This document shows, piece by piece, positions 5,312 to 11,076 of a stretch of DNA of 11,076 bases; position 1 is the stretch's first letter; each line of letters opens with the position of its first letter. The stretch is taken from the NCBI GenBank assembly GCA_934589835.1, contig CAKTOK010000047.1, positions 1 through 11,076 on the forward strand, given 5' to 3'. The stretch is from an uncultured Oscillospiraceae bacterium (GTDB lineage Bacteria; Bacillota; Clostridia; Oscillospirales; Oscillospiraceae). The notes under the pieces are model-generated. The model had not been told where the DNA came from and did no database searches. It was given only the letters and a program-made list of their open reading frames with translations. Both the position numbers and the translations under genes were made by a program.

Positions 5312-7363
5312 TTACTCGGCCTCGGCCAGCGCCTTGGCAGCGGCAATGGCCTTCTCCTGCGCCGCAGCGGGGCAGTCCTCGTAGCGGACGAAGTTGAAGG
5401 TGAACGTACCGCGGGACTGGGTCATGGAGCGCAGGTCGATGGCGTAGCTCATCATCTCGGCCATGGGGACCTCGGCCTCCAGCACCGTCTCGCCGTCGCC
5501 GGTGGGGTTCATGCCCATGACGCGGCCGCGGCGCTTGTTCAGGTCGCCCATCACGTCGCCCACGAAGTTGTCGGGGATGGTGACCTTCAGCTCGCCGATG
5601 GGCTCCATCAGCACGGGCTTGGCCTCGGGCAGAGCGGCCTTGAACGCCAGGTTGGCGGCCAGCTTGAACGCGATCTCGGAGGAGTCCACGGGGTGGTAAG
5701 AGCCATCCACCAGGGTGGCCTTCAGGAACACCACGGGATAGCCGGCCAGCACGCCGTGCAGGCAGCTCTCGCGCAGGCCCTTTTCCACGGCGGGGAAGTA
5801 GTTCTTGGGCACGGAGCCGCCGAACACGTTCTCCTCGAAGATCATATCCTCCTGCTCGCTCTGGGGCTCGAAGATGATATGGACATCGCCGAACTGACCG
5901 CTGCCGCCGGTCTGCTTCTTATAGCGGCCCTGCTTGCGGACGGTGCTGCGGATCTTCTCACGATAGGCAACGCGGGGGGTATCCAGCTCCGCGTCCACGC
6001 CGAAGCGGCTCTTCAGCTTGCTGCACAGCACGTCGATCTGGATGTCGCCGGCGCCGGAGATCACGGTCTGGTGGGTCTCGGCGTTGTTGGTGACGGAGAA
6101 GGTGGGGTCCTCCTCGTTCAGCTTGTTCAGGCCGGTGCCCAGCTTCTCGATCTCCTGCTTGGTCTTGGGGGAGATGGCCCGCTCGTAGCAGGCGGGGGCG
6201 AAGGCCAGCGGCGCGAACTTTACATAGGTCTTGGGCTCGCACAGGGTATCGCCGGTCTTGACCTTGTCCATCTTGCCGATGGCGCCGATGTCGCCGCAGC
6301 AGATCTCCTTGGTCTCCTCGGTCTTCTTGCCCTTCATGACGTACAGACGGCCCAGCTTTTCGGTGTTGCCGGTGGTCACGTTGTACAGGGACATATCGCC
6401 GGTGACCTTGCCGCGGATGACCTTGATCATGGAGAACTTGCCGTACTGGTCGGAGATGGTCTTGAACACGAAGGCGGCGGTGGTGCCGTTGGGATCGTAG
6501 GCGACCTCGATGGCGTTGCCGTCGTCGTCCTCAGCGGCCACGGCGGGCATATCGGTGGCGACGGGCACCAGATCCACGATGGTCTGCATCAGCATCTCCA
6601 CGCCCATGCCGGTGGCGGCGCTGCCGCACAGCACGGGGCAGACGCTGCCCTCGCGGACGCCCAGCTTCAGGCCCTTGGCCATATCCTCGGCGGACAGCTC
6701 CATGGTCTCGAAGAACTTCTCCATCAGCTCCTCGTCGGCGCCGGCGGCGGCCTCCATCAGCTCAGCGCGCAGAGCCTCCACCTCGTCGGCCATGTCGCCG
6801 GGGATGGCGCACTCGCCCTTGGCGTCGTAGGCCTTGTTGTGCAGCAGGTCAACGATAACGGTAACGGCCTTGTTGGCATCGGCCTTGGTGGCCACGATGG
6901 GGGCGATGGCGGTGCCGTACTTGCCCTTGATGGTCTCGATGCAGGAGGCGTAGTCGGAGTTGGCCTCCTCCACGCGGTTGATGAACATCATGCGGGGCTT
7001 CTTGCCCAGCATCTTCCAGGTGCGCTCCATGCCCACGGACAGGCCGTCCTTGGCGTTGCCCACGATGACGGCGCACTCGGCGGCGCGGATGGCGCAGACG
7101 GCCTCGCCGGAGAAATCGAAGTTGCCGGGGGCGTCCATGACGTTGATCTTCTTGCCCTTGTACATCACAGGCGCGAAGGCCAGAGAGATGGAGATCTGGC
7201 GCTTGATCTCCTCCGCGTCATAGTCGCAGGTGGTGTTGCCGTCGGCGGGCTTGCCCAGACGGTCCGTGCCCTTGGTCATAAAGAGCATCTGCTCGGCAAG
7301 AGAGGTCTTTCCGGAGCCGCCGTGGCCCAGCAGCGCAATATTGCGAATGTCATTAGCTGTCAT
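5312..7363 (-). CDS. Elongation factor G-like GTPase, EF-G2 type
   Basis: This 683-residue protein has the five-domain plan of elongation factor G: G domain about 1-270, domain II about 290-385, domain III about 395-470, domain IV about 470-595 with HPVDSSEIAF, and domain V to the end with GDVMGDLNKRRGRVMGM. The N-terminus IRNIALLGHGGSGKTSLAEQ matches the EF-G2-like paralogue family rather than canonical FusA. The P-loop GHGGSGKT (13-20) is intact. G3 is DAPGN (77-81) where canonical EF-G has DTPGH, so the catalytic His is Asn. G4 is NRVE (129-132) instead of NKxD, with the guanine-specificity Asp replaced by Glu. It probably binds the ribosome, but its role in translocation, recycling or stress is not established; it should not be assumed to be the main EF-G. 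The start has GGGAG about 12 bases upstream. Single gene with its own promoter. Confidence 0.88.
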   Translation of the reverse strand: MTANDIRNIALLGHGGSGKTSLAEQMLFMTKGTDRLGKPADGNTTCDYDAEEIKRQISISLAFAPVMYKGKKINVMDAPGNFDFSGEAVCAIRAAECAVIVGNAKDGLSVGMERTWKMLGKKPRMMFINRVEEANSDYASCIETIKGKYGTAIAPIVATKADANKAVTVIVDLLHNKAYDAKGECAIPGDMADEVEALRAELMEAAAGADEELMEKFFETMELSAEDMAKGLKLGVREGSVCPVLCGSAATGMGVEMLMQTIVDLVPVATDMPAVAAEDDDGNAIEVAYDPNGTTAAFVFKTISDQYGKFSMIKVIRGKVTGDMSLYNVTTGNTEKLGRLYVMKGKKTEETKEICCGDIGAIGKMDKVKTGDTLCEPKTYVKFAPLAFAPACYERAISPKTKQEIEKLGTGLNKLNEEDPTFSVTNNAETHQTVISGAGDIQIDVLCSKLKSRFGVDAELDTPRVAYREKIRSTVRKQGRYKKQTGGSGQFGDVHIIFEPQSEQEDMIFEENVFGGSVPKNYFPAVEKGLRESCLHGVLAGYPVVFLKATLVDGSYHPVDSSEIAFKLAANLAFKAALPEAKPVLMEPIGELKVTIPDNFVGDVMGDLNKRRGRVMGMNPTGDGETVLEAEVPMAEMMSYAIDLRSMTQSRGTFTFNFVRYEDCPAAAQEKAIAAAKALAEAE

Positions 7364-7394
7364 AGTGGTGATGTACTCCCTTCATTTTCTTCAA

Positions 7395-7419
7395 GTCCGC
7401 CGCCCACACGGCTGCGGAC
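7395..7419 (-). other. Hairpin in the EF-G2-like gene 5' leader
   Basis: GTCCGC (7395-7400) pairs with GCGGAC (7414-7419), with an inner GCC/GGC after one mismatch. It lies in the roughly 65-base untranslated leader, about 10 bases before the Shine-Dalgarno sequence. No T-tract follows, so it is not a terminator. It may stabilise the mRNA or tune initiation; no known riboswitch is recognised. Confidence 0.35.
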
Positions 7420-7436
7420 AGTAGCTCAACGCATCG

Positions 7437-7465
7437 ATTATAGCTTATATTCCCAGACCTGACAA
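7437..7465 (-). promoter_or_regulatory. Sigma-A promoter of the EF-G2-like gene
   Basis: On the minus strand TTGTCA (7465-7460), a 17-base spacer and perfect TATAAT (7442-7437). The predicted start is near 7430. Confidence 0.85.
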
Positions 7466-7590
7466 CCTTTATTTTGTTGATTTGTGTGAAATTTCCCTGC
7501 CTGCGCCGGCTTTTTCGTCAACTTAGACAATTTCCTTTTCGCCGTACTGGGCAGGTCGACGAGGCTCCCTTGCAGCGCGGCAAACATTCC

Positions 7591-7619
7591 TTGCACGGCG
7601 GTGTAAAATGTGCTACAAT
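7591..7619 (+). promoter_or_regulatory. Sigma-A promoter of tRNA-Leu and the downstream kinase gene
   Basis: TTGCAC (7591-7596), a 17-base spacer and TACAAT (7614-7619). The predicted start near 7626 is about seven bases before the tRNA 5' end. No separate promoter is seen for the kinase gene, so this one probably serves both. Confidence 0.82.
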
Positions 7620-7632
7620 ACCGGCTGTATCT

Positions 7633-7717
7633 GCGGGTATGGTGAAATTGGTAGACACGCCGGATTTAGGTTCCTGTGCAGCGATGCGTGTGGGTTCGAG
7701 TCCCACTACCCGTACCA
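7633..7717 (+). tRNA. tRNA-Leu (anticodon UAG)
   Basis: An 85-base class II tRNA with encoded CCA. Acceptor GCGGGTA pairs with TACCCGT (one G-T pair), D stem is GTG/CAC, the anticodon loop is TTTAGGT (7665-7671) giving anticodon TAG (7667-7669), a variable arm with stem GCA/TGC is present, and the T arm is GTGGG-TTCGAGT-CCCAC. The second pair of the anticodon stem (positions 28 and 42) is a C/T mismatch at 7661 and 7675. It decodes CUA and other CUN leucine codons. Confidence 0.95.
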
Positions 7718-7749
7718 GAACAGTCAGCGGCCGGACAGGAGGAGCTTTC

Positions 7750-8604
7750 ATGAAACGTATCGCATCCATTCAGGATATCTCCTGTCTCGGCCGCTGCTCC
7801 CTGACGGTGGCCCTGCCGGTGATCTCCGCCATGGGGGTGGAGTGCGCCATCGTGCCCACGGCGGTGCTCAGCGCCCACACGGCCTTCCCGGGCTTCGTCA
7901 GCCGCGATCTGTCGGACCAGCTGCCGGCCATCGCCGCCCACTGGCAGGCCCAGCACGTCCACTTTGACGCACTGTACACCGGCTATATCGCCTCCCGCCC
8001 GCAGGTGCGGCAGGTGCTGGACTTCTTCGATACGGTGAAAAGTCCCGACACCATGATCCTTGTGGACCCCGCCATGGCGGATCACGGCAGGCTCTACGCC
8101 GGCTTCGGCCCCGACTTCCCCTCCGCCATGGCGGAGGTGGTGGCCCGCGCCGATGTGGCGATGCCCAATCTGACGGAGGCCTGCCTGCTCACCGGCATCC
8201 CCTATCGTGAGGATATCGATGAGTCCTTCGCCCGGGAGCTGCTGCAAGGCGTGGCGGCGCTGGGCGCGAAAAGAGTGGTGCTCACCGGCGTGTCCTTTAC
8301 GCCGGACAAGCTGGGCGCCATGGGCTACGACGGCGCGGAGGACCGGTACTTCACCTGTCTGGACCGGCGGCAGCGCGGCGTGTATCACGGCACCGGCGAC
8401 ATCTTCGCCGCCACAGTGGTGGGCGGTATGATGCGCGGCCTGCCGCTGGAGGAGGCGGCATCGCTGGCCGTGCGCTTCACGCTGGCCTGTATCGACGCCA
8501 CGGAGCGCGATCCCCACGCCGGCTGGTACGGCGTGGAATTTGAAAAAGCGCTGCCCCTGCTGTGCGACGCGGTGCGCCGCCTGCCGGAGGAATCACGAGC
8601 ATAA
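7750..8604 (+). CDS. Pyridoxal/pyridoxamine kinase (PdxK/PdxY-like, ribokinase fold)
   Basis: It phosphorylates pyridoxal, pyridoxamine or pyridoxine with ATP in the B6 salvage pathway, giving pyridoxal 5'-phosphate or its precursors. The 284-residue protein begins IASIQDISCLGRCSLTVALP and continues ISAMGVECAIVPTAVLSAHT, the substrate-binding N-terminus of clostridial pyridoxamine kinases. The ribokinase-family anion hole and catalytic base are in HGTGDIFAATVVGG, with GTGD at 214-217 and D217 the likely base. The start at 7750 is set by AGGAGG (7736-7741) eight bases upstream. The reading frame is open further upstream through tRNA-Leu, but that cannot be coding. The gene begins 32 bases after the tRNA with no terminator between, so the mRNA is probably released by tRNA processing. 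A hairpin overlaps its stop codon. Which B6 vitamer is preferred cannot be told. Confidence 0.9.
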   Translation: MKRIASIQDISCLGRCSLTVALPVISAMGVECAIVPTAVLSAHTAFPGFVSRDLSDQLPAIAAHWQAQHVHFDALYTGYIASRPQVRQVLDFFDTVKSPDTMILVDPAMADHGRLYAGFGPDFPSAMAEVVARADVAMPNLTEACLLTGIPYREDIDESFARELLQGVAALGAKRVVLTGVSFTPDKLGAMGYDGAEDRYFTCLDRRQRGVYHGTGDIFAATVVGGMMRGLPLEEAASLAVRFTLACIDATERDPHAGWYGVEFEKALPLLCDAVRRLPEESRA

Positions 8605-8638
8605 AGCAGCCGCGTACCCTCGGGTGCGCGGTTGCTTT
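8603..8638 (+). terminator. Hairpin at the kinase stop codon, probable terminator
   Basis: AAAGCAGCCGCGTACC (8603-8618) pairs with GGTGCGCGGTTGCTTT (8623-8638) with two G-T wobbles, a 16-base-pair stem. It begins inside the kinase TAA stop codon. The T-tract is short (TTTGTGT), so termination may be inefficient; the stem could equally protect the mRNA 3' end. Confidence 0.6.
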
Positions 8639-8696
8639 GTGTCCCGCCGGGGCATACAGATCGTTGAAAGCCGCCTGCAAAAAGGAGAAGGCAGCC

Positions 8697-8783
8697 ATGG
8701 AGCGGGATACGGCGGCGCTGCCTGCGGCCACGGAAGCGGCGCTGTGCATAGCCCTGTGCGGCCCATGGGCGATGCCGGCATAG
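8697..8783 (+). CDS. Possible small ORF, 28 residues, unknown
   Basis: An ATG with a strong ribosome binding site, AAAAAGGAG, ending about eight bases upstream, followed by 28 codons and TAG. The C-terminal half (LCIALCGPWAMPA) is hydrophobic with two cysteines; no family is recognised. It lies between the kinase hairpin and the promoter of the lipoprotein gene, and no clear promoter of its own is visible, so it could be translated from kinase readthrough. GC-rich DNA easily yields short frames, and the ribosome binding site is the main support. Confidence 0.3.
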   Translation: MERDTAALPAATEAALCIALCGPWAMPA

Positions 8784-8845
8784 GAGCGTAAACAAATCCG
8801 CCGGAAAACCGCAAAAAATCACTACCAAAATGCGGCGGACTGTGG

Positions 8846-8851
8846 TATGAT
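8846..8851 (+). promoter_or_regulatory. Extended -10 promoter for the lipoprotein-response regulator unit
   Basis: TATGAT (8846-8851) is preceded by TGG, giving an extended -10. The sequence 17 bases further upstream (TACCAA) is a poor -35. Imperfect inverted repeats flank the position (TCCGCC 8797-8802 with GGCGGA 8834-8839) and could be an operator, but this is uncertain. Confidence 0.5.
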
Positions 8852-8899
8852 GTACACTGTATCCATAGCGAAACATCCGATGTGAAAGGAGGAGACGCC

Positions 8900-10219
8900 G
8901 TGAAGCGCCGCCTGCAAACCTGCCTCCTGCTGCCGGCCCTGCTGGTGCTGGCGGCCCTGCTGTCCGGCTGCACCGTGTTCGACTCCTCCGTGGAGCAGCT
9001 GTTCACCCTGCCCCGCATGGCGCCGGAGTATACCGGCCTGTCCCAGCAGCTGGACAGCCTCATCGCCCAGGGCTACGAGTACGCCCCTCCCTCCGGCGGG
9101 CGGAACATCCAGTCCGTCCAGATGGTGGATCTGGAGGATGACGGCCGTCAGGAGGCGCTGGTCTTCCTGCGCCGCACCGCCGATGAGCGTCCCCTGAAGA
9201 TCCTGGTCTTCCGCCTGGACACCACCGACAGCTACCGTCTCTACTGCACGGTGGAGAGCAGCGGCGCCGCCGTGGACAGCGTCTACTATCAGGATCTCAA
9301 CGGCGACGGCCGCCGCGAGCTCATCGTGGGCTGGCGCATCAGCGCCGACGTCCAGACGCTGGCCGCCTATTCCATCGAGCCGGAGCCGGTGGCCCTGATG
9401 TCCTGCGGGTACAGCCGCTTCAGCATTCAGGACCTCAACAGCGACGGCGTTCCCAGCCTGCTGGTGCTTCGCACCGACGGTGAGCTGGGGCCCGTGGCGG
9501 AGTTCTACGGCTGGCAGGACGAGCAGATGAGCGTCTCCTATCGCTGCCGCCTCTCCAGCTCCATGACCGCCCTGAACCGCGGCAGCATCGTTACCGGCAT
9601 GGTGGCCAAGGACACCCCCGCCGTCTTTATCACAGGCGTGGACGCCACCAGCATGGCTGTCACGGATATCCTCATCTACCGGCAGGAGGCGGGCCTCGTC
9701 AATGTGGCCATGGACAAGAGCAGCGGCGTCTCCGCCGCCGTCTACCCCTTCCGGCAGCTCTCGCCGCAGGACATTGACGGCGACGGGCTCATCGAGCTGC
9801 CCTGCCCCTTGGGCGACGGCTCCGCCGAGCAGACCGACGGCCTTGTCTCGTGGATGAGCTGGAGATCCGACGGCCGCTTCGAGCAGTCCCTCAAGACCTA
9901 CCACAGCCTCTCTGCCGGCTGGTACTTCACCATCCCCCAAAGCTGGTGGGACTGGGACGTGGACGCCGTCACCACCGGCATCCAGAACGAGAGCCAGATG
10001 ACCCTTCGCATCAACGGGGACGCCGTCCTCTCCATCTATACCATCACCGGTGAAAACAGGGAATCCCGCAGCCGTATGGACCACCGTCTTGTGCTGCGCC
10101 GCCAGGCCGCCACCGTCTACGCCGGCGAGGTCTGCGAGCTGGCGCCCTATTACGGCATGGACGAGGACCTGCTGCGCCGCAGCTTCAGCCTCATCCTCGG
10201 CTCGTGGAACAATTCCTGA
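8900..10219 (+). CDS. Lipoprotein with FG-GAP/VCBS-like repeats, unknown function
   Basis: This is an exported, membrane-anchored protein of 439 residues. The GTG start at 8900 is chosen because AAAGGAGGAG (8885-8894) is placed correctly only for it; an earlier in-frame GTG at 8882 lies before that site. The signal peptide MKRRLQTCLLLPALL is followed by a hydrophobic core and lipobox LSGC, with the lipidated cysteine at residue 24. Four Asp-rich calcium-loop-like repeats appear: VDLEDDGRQEALV (about 76-88), QDLNGDGRRELIV (131-143), QDLNSDGVPSLLV (177-189) and QDIDGDGLIELPC (290-302). These are the DxDGDG cores of FG-GAP/VCBS repeats and suggest a beta-propeller-like fold. The C-terminal 130 residues have no recognised motif. 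It is followed after 18 bases by a response regulator gene, so a sensing or surface role linked to that regulator is plausible but unproven. Confidence 0.82.
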   Translation: MKRRLQTCLLLPALLVLAALLSGCTVFDSSVEQLFTLPRMAPEYTGLSQQLDSLIAQGYEYAPPSGGRNIQSVQMVDLEDDGRQEALVFLRRTADERPLKILVFRLDTTDSYRLYCTVESSGAAVDSVYYQDLNGDGRRELIVGWRISADVQTLAAYSIEPEPVALMSCGYSRFSIQDLNSDGVPSLLVLRTDGELGPVAEFYGWQDEQMSVSYRCRLSSSMTALNRGSIVTGMVAKDTPAVFITGVDATSMAVTDILIYRQEAGLVNVAMDKSSGVSAAVYPFRQLSPQDIDGDGLIELPCPLGDGSAEQTDGLVSWMSWRSDGRFEQSLKTYHSLSAGWYFTIPQSWWDWDVDAVTTGIQNESQMTLRINGDAVLSIYTITGENRESRSRMDHRLVLRRQAATVYAGEVCELAPYYGMDEDLLRRSFSLILGSWNNS

Positions 10220-10237
10220 CACGGAAAGGAGCATTCT

Positions 10238-10921
10238 ATGAAAAAGGTTCTGGTATTGGAGGATGAATCCAGCATCCGCAGCTTTATCGTCATCAACCTC
10301 CGCCGCGCCGGCTACGAGGTGGTGGAGGCCGAAACAGGCGAGGAGGCGCTGGAAAAGCTGAAGCAGCACACCGATGTGCGCGTGGCCCTTCTGGATATCA
10401 TGCTCCCCGGCATCGACGGCTTCGAGGTCTGCCGCCGCATCCGCGCCACCAACGCAGCCATCGGCATCATCATGCTCACCGCCCGCTCTCAGGAGATGGA
10501 CAAGGTCACCGGCCTGATGACCGGCGCCGACGACTATGTGACCAAGCCCTTCTCTCCCGCCGAGCTTACCGCCCGCGTCGATGCCCTTATGCGCCGCTCC
10601 GGCGGCGCCGCCGTGGACGCCGGCGAGATCGATCAGCCCCCCTTCCTCCTCAATACCCGCAACCGCACCCTTGAGAAGAACGGTCAGCGCATCAAGCTCA
10701 CGCAGGTGGAGTACTCCATCATGAAGATGTTCATGGAGAACCCCGGCAAGGCCCTCTCCCGCGAGGAGATCCTCGACCTCGTCTGGGGCCACGATTACTT
10801 CGGTGAGCTGAAGATCGTTGACGTCAACATCCGCCGCCTCCGCCTCAAGATCGAGGACAACGCCACGAACCCCACCTATATTACCACCATCTGGGGGTAC
10901 GGCTACAAGTGGGGCTTCTGA
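10238..10921 (+). CDS. Two-component response regulator, OmpR/PhoB family
   Basis: A 227-residue DNA-binding regulator activated by phosphorylation. The receiver domain (about 1-118) has the acidic pair E8/D9, phosphoacceptor D53 in LLDIMLPGIDGFE, T81 and K103 in VTKPF, so all catalytic positions are present. The C-terminal winged helix (about 132-227) has LTQVEYSIMKMFMENPGK, the recognition-helix region VDVNIRRLRLKIE and the closing YITTIWGYGYKWGF typical of the OmpR/PhoB group. AAAGGAG lies six bases before the ATG. It is co-directional with the lipoprotein gene 18 bases upstream and probably in the same transcript. A partner histidine kinase is normally next door; none is in the window. 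The last codons and stop lie in the first arm of a long palindrome. Confidence 0.95.
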   Translation: MKKVLVLEDESSIRSFIVINLRRAGYEVVEAETGEEALEKLKQHTDVRVALLDIMLPGIDGFEVCRRIRATNAAIGIIMLTARSQEMDKVTGLMTGADDYVTKPFSPAELTARVDALMRRSGGAAVDAGEIDQPPFLLNTRNRTLEKNGQRIKLTQVEYSIMKMFMENPGKALSREEILDLVWGHDYFGELKIVDVNIRRLRLKIEDNATNPTYITTIWGYGYKWGF

Positions 10922-11023
10922 CAGCGGATCTTTTGCGCCAGTACTTTGTTGCGGCGGCGTGCCGTACACAAAGTACGGCTGTGCCGCCGCGCCGCGTCCT
11001 GACGCAAAAGCTTCCGCTGTCAG
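10918..11023. repeat. Long imperfect palindrome at the response regulator stop codon
   Basis: The outer arms CTGACAGCGGA (10918-10928) and TCCGCTGTCAG (11013-11023) are perfectly complementary, then CTTTTGCG (10930-10937) with CGCAAAAG (11003-11010). Inside are GCGGCGGC (10951-10958) with GCCGCCGC (10983-10990) and GCCGTAC (10961-10967) with GTACGGC (10973-10979) around a five-base loop. The total is about 106 bases of nested inverted repeats, starting at the stop codon TGA (10919-10921). There is no T-tract, so it is not a simple terminator. It resembles a REP/MITE-like repeated element or an mRNA 3'-end stabiliser. Confidence 0.75.
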
Positions 11024-11076
11024 AGGTGCGCCTCGTCTCAGCAAAAAATCTCGCGCTGTCAGAGGTGCGCCGCGTC
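11016..11076. repeat. Direct repeat pair continuing past the window edge
   Basis: A 22-base unit at 11016-11037 (starting GCTGTCAGAGGTGCGCC) recurs at 11055-11076 with one mismatch; the spacing start to start is 39 bases. The first copy overlaps the right end of the long palindrome. The spacer contains CAGCAAAAAATC. Only two copies are visible before the window ends, so whether this is a longer array is unknown. Confidence 0.75.

Noticed and set aside
7353..7385. Ten-codon upstream frame (MKGVHHHYDS) overlapping the EF-G2-like start
   Set aside because: It contains three His codons like a leader peptide, but its own ribosome binding site is weak, the GTPase Shine-Dalgarno lies within it, and no terminator follows; probably chance.
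5198..7462. 754-codon plus-strand open frame opposite the EF-G2-like gene
   Set aside because: The product is a Gly/His/Leu/Ala-rich shadow of the GTPase codons and runs across a terminator and promoter.
7474..7749. Upstream extension of the pyridoxal kinase reading frame
   Set aside because: The extension would translate through the tRNA-Leu promoter and the tRNA itself; the start at 7750 has a strong ribosome binding site.
8822..11044. 740-codon minus-strand open frame opposite the lipoprotein and response regulator
   Set aside because: It is a GC-driven shadow covering two real genes and the palindromic element, with no recognisable domain.
11016..11076. CRISPR array suggested by the 22-base direct repeats
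   Set aside because: The repeat unit is short, the spacer is about 17 bases, one copy overlaps a palindrome arm and no cas genes are near.

Overview
The window looks like chromosome from a GC-rich gut-type Firmicute, most likely in the Oscillospiraceae (Oscillibacter/Flavonifractor-like). This is an inference from the high GC content, Gram-positive ribosome binding sites (AAAGGAG-type), lipoprotein signal peptides, sigma-A promoters, a CBS-domain family II pyrophosphatase and an EF-G2-like factor. No phage, transposase or CRISPR genes are visible; nearly everything is housekeeping or transport.

Layout. Positions 1-70 hold the 3' part of tRNA-Gly(CCC), followed by a long perfect palindrome acting as terminator and about 250 bases of hairpin-rich intergenic DNA. 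Positions 358-3043 (minus strand) are a three-gene ABC transporter operon: lipoprotein substrate-binding protein, LivH-like permease and ATPase, of the TrpXYZ-like PF04392 type. Upstream of it, 3092-3334 is a complete attenuator: a promoter, a strong ribosome binding site, a 32-residue leader peptide with nine Tyr/Phe codons among 14, a hairpin whose first arm is made of those codons, and an intrinsic terminator 49 bases before the first structural gene. This is the most interesting find. It implies ribosome-mediated attenuation by charged tRNA-Tyr/tRNA-Phe and suggests that the transporter carries aromatic amino acids or a related compound.

Divergently, with its own near-consensus promoter, 3597-5207 (plus) encodes a CBS/DRTGG-regulated manganese-dependent inorganic pyrophosphatase. 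It converges on 5312-7363 (minus), an EF-G2-like translational GTPase with altered G3 and G4 motifs; a hairpin terminator lies between the two. A second divergent promoter region (7437-7619) separates the GTPase from tRNA-Leu(UAG), which is followed after 32 bases by a pyridoxal/pyridoxamine kinase gene with no visible terminator between, so tRNA and kinase are probably co-transcribed.

From 8605 to 8899 there is a hairpin, a possible 28-residue ORF and a promoter. Positions 8900-10921 form a two-gene unit: a lipoprotein with four FG-GAP/VCBS-like Asp-rich repeats, then an OmpR/PhoB-type response regulator. The response regulator stop codon lies inside the first arm of a long imperfect palindrome (10918-11023), which is followed by a 22-base near-perfect direct repeat reaching the window edge; this looks like a REP- or MITE-like repetitive element. 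No sensor kinase is present within the window.
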